This document shows, one piece after another, positions 40,951 through 53,600 of a stretch of DNA of 64,000 bases. The notes under the pieces were generated by a model. That model was not told where the DNA came from and made no database searches. It saw only the letters and a list, made by a program, of their open reading frames with translations. The DNA comes from Balanoglossus misakiensis. Taxonomy: Eukaryota > Hemichordata. Within the stretch, counting starts at the first letter, position 1. Each line of letters starts with the position of its first letter. Both the position numbers and the translations under genes were made by a program. Where the stretch lies: contig CM082578.2 in the NCBI GenBank assembly GCA_040954595.2, positions 13,206,001 to 13,270,000 on the forward strand, written 5' to 3'.

Positions 40951-42340
40951 CAAGTTTGTAAGTTTGTTACGTTGGGGGCTTGAACCAAGAATAAGATTAC
41001 TGCCAAACAAAAGTGTCAGTTTTGCAAAAAAGAAGCAAGCGGCCGGACTCGTGTGAGCGTTTACATTTGTCCTATGATGATGAGATCATAGTATAACCCC
41101 TAAAAACACATCCGACTGTCGACGAGAGTCACAATATGGTACGAAGTAAATTTCCATATTGGAATTCCACAGGTTAGGCGGGAGCAAGCGATTAATCCCA
41201 ACTGAAAGCCTTAATCTTCATACCATTCATGATTTATGGCGAAAATATGGCGGTGTTTGACATAAATTCTCAGCGGACAAAAATGCCGCACATTCTGTTT
41301 CGGGCATGACTACATATTTATAATAGATGGATTTGTTTGTGTTCCTATTTGCTGGGTGCATATGTGGCGGTAGGTACCTTATATGGAATTAACTTAACAA
41401 GTGACCGAAGTATAATAAGGTATTTATTTTTGCCATTGTGTTGTTTTTGTGTGTGTGTGCAAAACCTCAGTGGATTAGTCGTTATTCTCATATTATTTGT
41501 GATTTGTGTTTCAAAATAAACATACGGCGATGTCATTGTATTCGACGTTGAAAGTATATGGCTGCTAGTACTTCTCATTAAAAACAACATGGGGTGAAAA
41601 GGTGAGCGGCTTTGTCCCGTTATTGGCAAATCAGAAGTGTATTGTTAACCATGAATATGTAAAATAAATCTTTAAGGTATAATTTTGAGATCAAATCAAA
41701 AAGAACTGGTCGGCTGTCAAATCCATTTGTAGTCACCTATTTTGACTTATCATTGTGACCTTGAACAAAAGTTCATTGGAACGAGGACGTGATATGGATG
41801 GTGTAACTGAATTACACAAGACTGAATTCAAGTGTGGAAATGCGTCTGCCTATATATAAAGATACGCGTAAGTATACTGCAAAAGCTATGCTGCGTTATG
41901 CTGCGCTTAATAGTTTTAGTATGCTACTAGTACCATGCATCAGCAGCCTGTTAATTCTTGCATGTGGGCATGAGGGCGCTGCTTAAATGTGTTTGGGCCG
42001 CAATTTGAATATTCTAATAATAATGATTGCCTGTATACATTAACTTTTACTAGAAACGGGGCCAAATGGCCACTCTGGGATCAAGATTGCGGGGGGGGGG
42101 GGGCGTGCGATCTCTGGATGGCTACCATTGCAGGATTTTTCAACGTATTTAGACATGTTAAAGCCACATTCACCCAACCTGCCCTGAACCCATTGAGCCT
42201 GAAGCGGACACAACAGACACAACGCCAGGACTATATTAGAAACGCAATTGCAACAGATATTGTCATTGATGAGCCAGCTGCTTGTACACATCAACAAACA
42301 GTCTAAATCCCGCCAAGATAGAGACCATGTATCTAAAGGC
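40951..42340. other. Receptor 1 3' UTR and spacer
   Basis: AATAAA signals at 41515-41520 and 41663-41668 are plausible ends of the receptor 1 transcript. An inverted copy of the GGGACAAAGYCGCT motif lies at about 41607-41621. A run of 13 G lies at 42091-42103. No gene recognised. Confidence 0.6.
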
Positions 42341-42505
42341 AAATGATGACGGTCCTGTCGGATTAATTGAAATAGCATTGCCAGTGTATGTACCATCTGT
42401 TCGAGAAAAGTCAAATGTCAAGCACGGTTATCCCTGACATCATCGTCACATACGCAGAAATATTACACCATAACTCAAAGTGCAGTCACCTAATCCTTTG
42501 CCGAG
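42341..42505 (+). promoter_or_regulatory. Putative non-coding first exon/promoter of aminergic-like receptor 2
   Basis: Counterpart of 34461-34642. It ends CCGAG followed by donor GTAAGT (42506). The presumed acceptor is TCTCGACAG at 43337, whose exon begins GAATCC where receptor 1 begins GAATGT. The intron would be 832 bases. Confidence 0.5.
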
Positions 42506-43337
42506 GTAAGTATTGCGATCAAAGCGTGGATTTCAGGAGAGCGTTTCTCTGATATACACCCACCTAATTTCTCATGAGATAAATCGATGGCCGTCTGAAA
42601 TTCCTCCGAGCCCCCCCCCCCCATTAGTAAATTCTGAACACTCCCTAAATATAAGCTTGGCTGTCTTTTCTGTAACATTATTCACGCCACATGAATGGCC
42701 GTCTGTCCCATAGATAACCCACATGCTCAAGAAGTTAACAAGTTAGAAGTTAGTTAAATATCACATAATCAAATAACGGTCCAAGTCACAGTGTGATGTT
42801 AACAGTGTTTTCGTCTGACTTTTTCAAGTCAGCTCGTCAAACCTACCCTTTGGGTCGTGATACATTATCGCGCGACAACGTGAAAGCTATCAACATGTGA
42901 AACTGGCGATGGTACCGAGCGGTACCATGATAAACAGTATCAGGTTCTCAAATACGCCAGGCCGTTATCATTATCCAGCGCCCTTTTGTATTCTCTAAAT
43001 ACGAGAAACGACACCAAATTCATATTTACAGAAACTGGAAAGATGGCGTTCAGTTACACGTACACAACACACAATTCTCTGGGCACAGGGAAGTATGGAA
43101 TTGACATGTAATGTAGGTAAATACTGAAGGTTTGATAAATGTACATGTATTTCCATTGCGCTCCATTTTAAATCTGTTTTATATGCAGTGTGTGTTCTTT
43201 GGAGTATATGGGATGGTTTTCTTGAACAGAGTGAACGATGTAATTGAATATGTGTTGGGAAGGTGATCTATTAAATGTCACAGTTTTGGAGATGTCTCAA
43301 TTTCATGTTTCATGTTTATTTTTTGTTCTCTCGACAG
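42506..43337 (+). other. Putative 5' UTR intron of receptor 2
   Basis: The first 70 bases resemble the start of the receptor 1 intron, then similarity fades. Includes a run of C near 42611. No other feature seen. Confidence 0.45.
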
Positions 43338-43468
43338 GAATCCGGATAACAAGCAACATTATGATTTTCGGGGATCTGCCAACATAGAAAACAACCCTAC
43401 CGCACCACTTTAATTGACATATTGCCATATCCCAACCGAAGCTAAATCGAAAATCCAAGGGAAAGGAG

Positions 43469-45058
43469 ATGTCAAACTCAACGCAGAGTTTTATACCTGA
43501 AGCGGAATGGGCAAATTTTACCCCAACGGAGACAACCGCGGCTGCGGCCACGACGGAACCGTATCGTGAACCGTACACACTACGCGAGCTCATTCCCTTT
43601 GCCATATTCACATCCGCCATCACAGTCACAGCGATCGTCGGGAACATCCTAATCCTTCTTGCCTTCGCCACCACTCCGAGCGTGCGGCGGCTGACGACTT
43701 ACTTCTACGCCAGCTTGGCCGTGACCGACCTGATCAGCGGTTTGTTCGTCATGCCGGTCATGATGTCGTTCACCCTGGCGTCCTCTTGGAAGCTGGGCAA
43801 GCCGTTCTGCAAAGTGTGGCTCTGCGTCGACATGTTCGTGTACGCCGCCTCCGTGTACCACATGTGCGCTATATGTCTCGACCGGTTTCTGGCCATCAGG
43901 TTCCCGTTCAGGTATCGATGCGTGAGAACGAAGAGGCTGATACTGTCGTTCATCGCCGTCGCCTGGGGTCTCGGTTTAATCATAGAGGTCCCGGCGACAA
44001 TTTTCTACGACGTCATATTGGGGAATAGCACCGTCCCTTACGGAATAGAGTGCGACGTCGAGTGGTACAGGAACGCGGCCGTCACATCCGTCAGCTTCAT
44101 CGTCACAGTCGCCATCCCGTTAATTTTCATGGTGACTCTGTCGGCATTTATATTCATCACGATACGACGAAGGAGGGAACTTTCGGACGGGAACATAAAG
44201 AACGACAAGAGGTGTTCTTCGAAGCAAGATGCCCAAGACGGACGCGGCAACGCGGGAACAAAAACTTGCGAGGCCGATCAGTCTCCTGCTCTGAGAAAAT
44301 CGTCCACAAAAATTTCAGGATTAAAGGACTGTTTTCGCTTGTCGAAGAGGCCCCAAAACTCCAATGACCGAGGGGGTGCCGCCAATGCCGCTACTGCAGC
44401 CGATGTCTGTGTGACGTTTGAACAGAAAAGTGGCGAAAACATTGAGTTGAAAACTTCCATTATCAACAATGTTTCCAGACCCCCTGAAAACGACCGAAGC
44501 GCCATCTCGAAGAACGTGGCGAATGGTTCAGAAAACGACGGGAAAATCCCCGATGCGGACGACAAAAAAGACGCAGATGGAGACGAGAACTCCAGCAACA
44601 GACCAAACCCCCAAAATGACCCACGTGATCTCCCTGGCGCAACCACAGGCAAAAGGTTAAGTCATCCCGTCGACGACGGCAACAAACAACCCACTAAGCC
44701 CGCCGCCGCAGCCGTCGCGACCAACCCGAACAAACAATCGTCGGCGCAACGAGCTAGCGAAATCAAGGCGGCCACAACCATGGGAATCCTAATTGGCGTT
44801 TTCCTGATCACCTGGCTGCCATGGAAACTGACCACAATTGCTGACGCAATCGCGAAGGACTACGTGTCTCCAGACTTCTGGTACGACGTGGCCGTTTGGC
44901 TGCAGTATACGAATTCAATGATTAATCCCTTTCTGTACGTACTGAGAGAAAATGATTTCAAAGTTGCCATCAGAAGAATTCTATGTCGAGTTTTCTGTTG
45001 TAAGAGAGTCGACACTGACCACCGCAGGGCCTCTGCCGCGACCTACTTGCAACGATAG
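43469..45058 (+). CDS. Aminergic-like class A GPCR, receptor 2 of cluster
   Basis: 529 aa in one coding exon, the closest relative of receptor 1. N-terminus about 38 residues with NST and NFT glycosylation sites. Key residues: Asn59 (1.50), Asp87 (2.50), Cys114 (3.25), Asp121 (3.32), DRF at 138-140, ECL2 Cys195 in ECDVEW, Ser209 (5.42), Thr213 (5.46), Pro217, Trp449 (6.48), Lys453 (6.52), then W..Y and NPFLY in TM7. Loop 3 is about 200 residues, rich in Lys, Asn, Asp and Ala, and retains three short motifs of receptor 1 (G[LF][KR]DCF, FEQK, RDL.G). The tail has FCCKR. The start ATG at 43469 is supported by an upstream in-frame context without membrane segments and by alignment with receptor 1. 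Ligand unknown. Confidence 0.92.
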   Translation: MSNSTQSFIPEAEWANFTPTETTAAAATTEPYREPYTLRELIPFAIFTSAITVTAIVGNILILLAFATTPSVRRLTTYFYASLAVTDLISGLFVMPVMMSFTLASSWKLGKPFCKVWLCVDMFVYAASVYHMCAICLDRFLAIRFPFRYRCVRTKRLILSFIAVAWGLGLIIEVPATIFYDVILGNSTVPYGIECDVEWYRNAAVTSVSFIVTVAIPLIFMVTLSAFIFITIRRRRELSDGNIKNDKRCSSKQDAQDGRGNAGTKTCEADQSPALRKSSTKISGLKDCFRLSKRPQNSNDRGGAANAATAADVCVTFEQKSGENIELKTSIINNVSRPPENDRSAISKNVANGSENDGKIPDADDKKDADGDENSSNRPNPQNDPRDLPGATTGKRLSHPVDDGNKQPTKPAAAAVATNPNKQSSAQRASEIKAATTMGILIGVFLITWLPWKLTTIADAIAKDYVSPDFWYDVAVWLQYTNSMINPFLYVLRENDFKVAIRRILCRVFCCKRVDTDHRRASAATYLQR

Positions 45059-48000
45059 TAATTTCTGGTTTCGGGCGTACTTAATTTCCGACCCACAGAA
45101 ACAGAAAATAGTTTCAGTTTTAAAGGACCGGAGAGAGGAGGACTCGCCAAGCGTTATTATTTGATCAGATTTGTAATGAGAAGAAGAAAAATTAACGTGT
45201 CAAATTCGCGCGGGTGGCATTTGAAACCCGATCAAAATTACTTCCGTATGTAGACGTTTCATCTCACTGTATCACAGGAGATTCAAGAAAAAAACTAATT
45301 TTCTCTCGGGGAAAGTATCTCCTCATTAGTTTTGAAATCCGAGTCGTCGTAATAGAATTTGACAAAAAATGATTGAAATTCGATAAAGTCTTTCATTGGC
45401 GATGAACTGCTCGACAACCACCTGTAGCAGGTCTCGTTTGTAATGTTAGATGTTGAAGGACAAACAGCTTCATATCAGACTGACGTATTACCTTAATACT
45501 GGCTTTGTCGTTTGTTTCTTCTGAAAAGGTCAGATATCGCGAAGGAAGGGATTTAAAAAAACACGGATCATGTACTACATGTTGCTTAAGATCCGAGTAG
45601 GCTATAGCTGCCTGTGTTGACAATAAACAGTTACACGTACACTTCATGGTGGGCGTTAACGTGAGAGATAACCTTTAACCCTTTCACCACCATTGTTTTG
45701 GTCCAAATCCATGAATGTTTTCTTTGATAAAGTTTGATATGTTTTACAATTGTGTTTCTAAACATTCTGCGTGCTTTGTCTCTGCAAAGTCTCAAGTAAC
45801 TGGCCCCGCTGACATGTCTAACGTGTTGGTGTTCAAAGGTTGTCCAGACAACGGAAGATCACTGCGCAGGACAGTCAAAGACGGGGGGGGGGAATCCTCA
45901 AACCTTGGCACAGCGGTACGCCTGGACAATAAAATGCGCGTGGTTTGGGGTGACGTCAGCTGATGGAAAGACAGCCACAGCCATTACGGCTTTGCCCCAT
46001 GACGTCAAAAGACAGTGTGACGTAATCATGCAGACATCTCTCTGTGCGCCAAAACGACGTCTTCGGACACGATTTGTTTTACTGTACTGTCACCCTTTTG
46101 GGGGAACACGTTCATCAATTTAAATATCGATTTACTCTTTGACTTTTAAGAGTGAAGTTATTGTCTTGAAGAAATACTAGTGATTTTAATTTTATAATAC
46201 AGAATATTATCGTGTATAGCTGCAATTCTAAATGTAGGACGAAAAATAGATGTTCTAGACATATACTTCAGACGAAAGGCTTGATTTATAGTTTTGTTTA
46301 TAAACACTAAACATTTAAAGGTTTTTCGTAACATTTTGTCCAACATTGTTACATAACTTATTTTTTTATATTTTTATATTTATACGTGTAGTACAAAATG
46401 TATACGTTATCATTTATATATGCATATTATTCTCTGAAATAGGGGACAGTGATTTCGCCGTAGGTTGTCCAGATGAAGTACTTTCATTCATTTCATTCAT
46501 TCATTCATTCATTTATATGAAATTTCAGTTATCAATTATGTATAAAGCTAGGAACAGAACTTGTTAAAGTTTTGATTCACTTAACATGCGTAAACGCATC
46601 ATCATCAATTTTAAAATGAGGGTAAGTGCTTGCCTTGATTAATGTCTGCAATAAATCGTTGGGATTGTTTCAAGAATTTGTATTGTTTACTTTTGCCTTT
46701 ATATTAATATTCGGACAGATTTTCAATTGTGGCGGATTTCTGCAAGTGAAAGGTGTTCTAAGTGTGGTACTAATGGTAATGCCGGAAAATTTAGCTGTGC
46801 AAAAGAAGATGACGTGCAATATGTAATACATCGCCATTCAAAAATTTTGCCACAGCAACTTGTCGACTGATTCGTTGTTCTATTACACGATGCCCTCAAC
46901 GGTCGAGATACGTCTAGGGCATATTAACTGCAGCAAACAATCAACTCATCATAGAGGGCAGGCAGGCGATTGCTTTCCAAGACACAAGTAGAGTGAAGAT
47001 GTATTGTCCGTCCAGCGCCAGTGAGGTAAGAATAAATATTTTACTATGACATGACATGGCTGCTCAATGTTTCACAATACAGTCAGATCTCTGTGACAGT
47101 AATATGTGTAGCACGTTTCATCAAATGACAAGCACTTGCTTCAATACTAGTAATATGTCATTCTTTACAATCGTATGCGAGGTTTTTGATCCAATAAGAC
47201 AGCTCCGTGTTGGGAACATTGCTAAATTTACAGAAGAGGAATTTTCCGCAGAAAACAAATGTTCACACAAAACGACACACTTTGATGTGTAAGCTATATA
47301 CAGTGCATTGCCTCGTTGTTCGGAGCGATATGTACATAATAAACCAACTACCTAAAACCAAATAACTCACTATAATTACATTGCTATCCGCGTTCGGTTT
47401 CGAAAAAAATCGCACACTGAGTAGTTGTGAACCCTGCAATAATATTGCACTCACATTGTCAGCATGATGACTTTTGATAACTACGCTAACATGCAATTAT
47501 CGCGGGCAAAAAAAAAAACTAATCAGTTCTCTATCGCGACTTCACAAATTACTCTGTTTTCGAGCATTCCGGTCCTTTCCTTGTCCCATTGTGTCCTGGC
47601 CCTGCCCTCAAGTGGGTTTACATGTATACACTGGAGTCCGAGAGGGCTGCTTCGTAAACGGAAAGCAACCGAGATTATACGTACTTCTTAGTTGACCTGT
47701 AATCGGGATGAGAACACCGCCGCTTGAAGGGACAGACACGGCGAATGTACTCAATCATTAATCAACATCCCACGAGAGTATATGCTTTGTTGTGTTAAGT
47801 ATTAAATGAGGTTTGAGGACACTGTCAATATTTCAGTATTTTTCATACATAAAATATTTAGTGAGCGACATTAGACATCATAGATATCCTGGCTATATTT
47901 CACCAAAGTACAGAATTAACATGCCAGCAGCGGGAGTTAACATGCCCATCTGAATGCGACACTTCTTAAAAGACAAAGATGAAAAGCCGGTATGGAGTGA

Positions 48001-48350
48001 CATACAGAGGTGGGCAAAAAAGGCTGGGAAAGACTATTTTATGGACGTTAATTATTTAACTCTTCCACATTATGATGTATCAACGCGTATCTGTTGGCCA
48101 TCACGATTTTCTGCGTTTTTTATTACCAGTATTTGTATATAACTTGTTGGTATTTTATGATTCCATTGAATATTTCTGCTTTAAGTAATAAACATCCTTT
48201 TTACTATTGTAAATACCATCGGTATAAGATGTACTCAATATCACATACATTATATCCCTTTAACAGTACTTGCATCGTATTATTTTCACTTCACTTATCC
48301 TAATATGCATGGATGGTGGAATAAACCCATTTTAACTGTCAAGAGATTGG
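45059..48350. other. Spacer between convergent receptor 2 and EGF-protein genes
   Basis: AATAAA at 45622-45627 could end the receptor 2 transcript. TTTATT at 48119-48124 is a minus-strand AATAAA about 230 bases past the EGF gene stop. A short (TTCA)n repeat lies at 46482-46513. No gene recognised. Confidence 0.6.
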
Positions 48351-50676
48351 TCATACACTGGCAACTGCAGATGACTTTTTACACAAGAAGACGGCAACGA
48401 ATATTGCAATCAGGACCGCCAGTATCGCCAAGGTTACACAGGCGACGATAACTACCATTGTGACAGTACCGGACGATTCTGCAAGAAATATACGTCAACA
48501 TTCGGTATTTGACAGATATACCGTCATGTTGATAACAATTAAAACCTATTGATCATGTGACCTCTGACCAAAAGTCGTGAAATGTTTCTTTGGAAATCAG
48601 TACACTTTATTTTTTTTAATCCGTATCTACCCGCCTAACAAGCTTACCTCTAGAACTTGCGTGCGTGACCCCTAACGTTGACATCGAAATCGTTGACGGA
48701 ATTTCTTGATGCATAAAAAGATAAAAGAAGGCAATAAGATATCCAGAAATATCATAAAAAATTAAATCATTTCTATGAAACATGGCATGTTTGAAAATTC
48801 TTATTTTTCAGGCAACATGGAATAGCATGTTTATGAAAAAATAATCAAGTAAAATGAATCTATTTTCACGATAAATGCGTTTCAGTTTCCCCTTCCCCAT
48901 TTGTTAAAAAATCAACAAGTAGAGCCCGGAAATTCACCCGAATTTAGGAATCATGGCTGACTCACTTACCGCGACAAGAATGCCGGTCAGAAGTCAACTC
49001 AAATCCATCCTCGCAGTCGCAACGGTAGCTTCCAAGGGTGTTGACGCAGAGAGACTGACAGCTCCCATTGTCTTGGTCACATTCATTGAAGTCTGCGATG
49101 CAGGTTAAACAATACTGCTTAGTTTCAAATATTGGCTCCGGTAAACAATGGGTACAAAAAAACTATACGTATAGCAGGGGTGCCGTCAACAGTCCAAGGT
49201 CGAATGTGAACTGAAATTAGCTGGCACTTGTATCAGATTGAAGATATTAAATTCGACAAATAAAAATGAAAAAGCATCGTCACTAGTTCAACAGAAGTGA
49301 TTTTTTTGTTCTTTGATTTTGTTTTTTCTTTTAAATGTGCGGCTGCCCGTGACCCAGTTTTGCAGAGTCCTGTATTGGCCTTTACATTGTATCAACGATA
49401 TAATTTGAACACAATGCCTGCCGATGCATCCACGATGTATGCATACTCAATTTGTGAAGCGTGACGCGCAATCTCCCTGTAAAGTCGCCTTACCACACGA
49501 ATGGCCATCGCTCCACAACGTGTAGTTACCGCCGCAGGAACATATATAACTCCCTTCGGTGTTGTCGCAATGGTCGTCACATCCTCCATTGTCAACCGAG
49601 CATTCGTTTATGTCTGGCAAGCGAGGAAACAAAAGCCGTGACTAGTTGCGGCTGCGCGGCTACACCAGGAACATTTTTGATCAAGATCATTGCACATAAT
49701 TATGAAGAACATTTCTTTGATCAAGACTATACATTATATGTATTATGACAGCGCAATACTGCCGAACGTATCAAATGTTTCAATATATATACAATATTTC
49801 AATCTATATACAATGTACATTACATTGAATATTACAGAAGCTGAGACCGCTGCAATGATTAAACTATGAGGGCAGATGTACAAGTATGAAAAATGTTAAT
49901 TACCATTGCACAGCATAGTAAGGATTGGATTGGGTTCATATCCACTGTAACAACTGCATTGAAAACTTCCTATTGTGTTAGTACAGTTCTGAGAGCACCC
50001 GGATGTTCCAGCCAGACATTCATCTTTGTCTAGTCAAATGTTGAAAGGGGAAAAAATAGAAAATAAAGTGCAAAGATTAAGTGACACGAAAAGTGTATGG
50101 TGTCTGTACCGGCGTTTGTCAGTGTGCGCCACTATGTTACCCCAATATCATCCCTTATCATAACTTCGATTCATTTGGTTGAATTTTCCATTCCACAGGG
50201 GATTTTTTTCGTGTGTGACACAGTTTGGACTCTGCGAGATGATTTGATGAGTTTTTGTAATGTGGAAAAGACTCCCAGTAATCGTTCAGCCGCAGTCCGT
50301 CTCAACGAAAAACCTTGCCTGCTAAAGCTTACCACTGCAGGTGAAATTGTTGGCATCCAGCACGTATCCATTATCACAGCTGCACACTGGTCCACTGCCA
50401 GGGTCGTTACATCTCTGTTCACATCCGTATGTGTCACAAGTGCCCTGCGCCTGATGCAAAAAAAAACACGGGGATAGAGATAGAGATTGAATTTCAAACC
50501 GCAAACGTGGCCGGTTTTAATTTATTTGTCGCTCTATAAAGTGAATACTTATGCAGTATCCTCGGTAACTCAGAACATGTGTAGAGTGTACTTACAAAAA
50601 GCCCTGGCGAATAGATAAGCGTTACGAATAACAATAGGCAGAGAGTCCGTAGAATCATCTTCATGGAGCACGTCAT
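48351..50676 (-). CDS. Type I transmembrane protein with one EGF and three calcium-binding EGF domains
   Basis: Seven exons: 50596-50676, 50333-50450, 49904-50029, 49494-49613, 48970-49092, 48648-48704, 48351-48478. All have GT/AG ends, and junctions after exon 2 are phase 1, giving 250 aa. Residues 1-27 form a signal peptide ([16 protein letters not shown]); a second ATG four codons later is equally possible. EGF1 (30-65) lacks the calcium site. EGF2-4 start DKDEC (67), DINEC (109) and DFNEC (149), and each has the C.N....[FY].C hydroxylation pattern. Exon 6 (190-208) is a Ser/Thr-rich stalk. A transmembrane helix spans about 214-241, followed by a 9-residue tail (KKSSAVASV). The protein should sit on the cell surface and bind calcium through tandem EGFs, with a role in adhesion or receptor-ligand contact inferred. 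I do not recognise a named orthologue. It lies antisense between two plus-strand receptors. Confidence 0.88.
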
Positions 50677-53600
50677 ACAAGTGCGTATTACTAGTATTCT
50701 GTCGATACATAGAACACAAGACACGGTTACAACCAAGCATTAAAATAATGCAAAAAAAACATCACAATTGGCTCCAGAGAGTACAATGAATAGTATTCCG
50801 ATCGCGCAATTGTTTTCACTGTAAAATACTAAATACTGGCTACTCTCTTATTACTCTCTCTCTCCGCCCCTCCCTCTATCATGACATCACAACCAAGCAG
50901 TCTTCTCTGGTCGCAGATTCGTGTTAAAACAAATTGTACTCTTTCTTGCACGCCCTATTGACTTAGAAGAAGTCTGCTTTAAATCTACATCCTTACCTTC
51001 AAAGTACGTAATCAATGACAAGATCCGTGACCCCGAAATCAGTATGTCGCAGTATTGGCAATAGGTCTCAATTGACCGGATGACTGGTTTGATCCCGGTT
51101 CACATCTCCTGATGTCAAGCACGTCTTTTCCCTTCAAAACAAACAATATTTCTCGGTTGTTCATGTACAACAAACACTTGAGGTGTATGTCAGGGGTCAA
51201 GAGGCCATAATCAGAGCGACAAAGGACGGGATACAAAGAACCTGCAATGGTTATCTTGGTTAATTGTAAACCCATCTTGTTGTCATTGTGCTCTGCGCGT
51301 CAATCAATTATCCTCTGGTCTTTTGTCGGGGGACAATCTCCGATCAGGACAACGCACCATACCAGAAAGATCACTTTTACTTGTTAGACCGAGAAGCGCA
51401 TTGTTAGCTGGCTTCATCGTCGCTTAAAATAAATGCAGGGTACAGTAATAGGTCTTGACTTTATAATAACTTTACACCTGGTGTTATTTTGTTATGGAAA
51501 ATGTATCCACGCGCATGGCAGTTTTCTGCTGTCTCGTTCGAGGTACAGGGCTTCTTTTTGACCCCGCAAGTTGACATTTCAAATGCCCTCGACAGAAAGC
51601 AGCGACCATATAAAAATTCCAGTTCTACGTTTGAGACAAGTTACAGGAGATGTTTCGAAAAGTAGTAGACACACCAAAGATCACCTAAACACTTACCTTA
51701 TCGACGAAACGACCAGACTAAGAACTCAGCAGCCGTGTGTATTCCGACCGTCTTTCTCTTTGTCACTGTGACAATATACCCAACGTATATTCAAAGGGCA
51801 TCTCCACCAAGGTTTTACATGGGTTAGATAGGTTCTCATAAATTTCATTCTTGAATCGATTTCTCTTGGGGATTCGGGCATACCCAAAACCTTTGTCACT
51901 AAACTTATTGAATAGAAGTCTATACGATCCTGCATGAGCAAAAAAGCACACAACAGATATTAAGAATCGGTGACGTAGATGGTGGAAATATCGAAGATAT
52001 GCTTTAATCTTTCGTGTTATTGTGTTTTTTTTCTATATGCGGGGAAATTAGCTGTAACGTTCGACTCCCCCCCCCTCTCTCTCTCTCTGTTGATTGGATC
52101 AACTCGTCGCTTTAACAATATGAGCATGCATGTCGTGCCAAGCAATATACGAATGTTTTTATGGCACACAGTTCTAAGTTAATATCAGACACGCTAAGCC
52201 ATATTGAATATATTTCCTGTGGGTCTACATGATTTGTCTACAAATAACAAATTGCGCAGTTGTTACGGTAGAAAAAACCGAGAGCACACAATGGAGTCTG
52301 TAGTTCAACAACAGAATATGTAATTGAACAACTAGCCTTCTAAAATCGAAAGGTCTCACAGAAAAAAATGCTATATGTGTTTTTACCTTGCTTGGTCGAG
52401 GAGTTACCGAGTCCACAAAAGTCATGGCCGAACTCAAGCCTCACCAAGGCACAGAAGTCCGTTGCTGACAAAGTCCGTCATTCACAGAAGCCAGTTGCTC
52501 ACAGTAGTCCGTTGCTCACACAAAGTCCGTTGCTCATGAAATCCGTTGCTCACAGAGTCCAGACCAGCTAGGTAAATTCCTAATTCCCAAGGCGATGTGG
52601 AGTGACGTGCTCCTCCGAGTCAGTGTTGAGAAGTGTTCCTCGTGGTTTTTGTGAGAAGGCCTTTTACATGGGTGACCATCTGGTTAACTAATATTTAAAT
52701 GAACTAGTTGAAAAGGCAGGGCCCTTTGTTATGCAAAGAAGAGCTACCCCTCTCTCGACCAAGCAACTATAACTAAACAGGGTGTGTCGTAACACACTGT
52801 ATTTGCGTGCGTCGTTCTCTCGGACTATTAGACAAACTCAAAGATACAAGACTGGAGCCTTTCAACTGTATCATTCACTGCTAATAATCAGTTTTCATCT
52901 CCTTGTGGGAACTTCAAGAAAAGTAATATTTACAATTCAAAAATATCCATATTCATAACGATTTACGAGGCCCCTCAAATCATACAGGTGGACAATGTGG
53001 GTTGTTGCACTCGATTCTTTGACAGTATTTATAATTAACACTTGCTCACGCATATGACAGCGTATTCCCACAAAGCTTCTTTTGGGTGACAGCACAATTT
53101 GAATGAACGACCCCAACAATTTGCCGGTGGAGACACGCGACATCCGCGCGACAAGAGTAGTAAGGGAGCGGCTGTGTAAAAAGCGATTTCTGGTAATGTT
53201 ACCAGTTACCATCAGCTCGTGCATTTTGTTAACATAGCAAGTTTCGCTATACCTTACCGAATAGAGCAACATTGTTAACGTTTCTGTCGCAAGGCACACG
53301 TTAGATATCCCCTCGGACACAACTTATTTCCCCGCCGTGCAAAACAGTATATAACATACAGCTCCTTAATTTTCGCCACCGAGGGCGCATTCCCGAGCAC
53401 ACAGATAGAACAGCAGTACGTTGTGGCGCGAAGGGTAAACCACGTGGTTTGCATTCACCAGTTGATACATACAGACCTTGGCAGAAGACCCAAGAAACAG
53501 GGGAAGTGAAAGTAAACGGTGACGTCATAGCCTTCTCTCCGAGCACCATTGTGCTCATTGTGAGAATTGTGTGCATTTTCCAGTCGTTGAGTACACAGAA

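Noticed and set aside
52452-52560. CRISPR-like array
   Set aside because: Units are contiguous and degenerate with no spacers, in a eukaryotic genome; it is a minisatellite.
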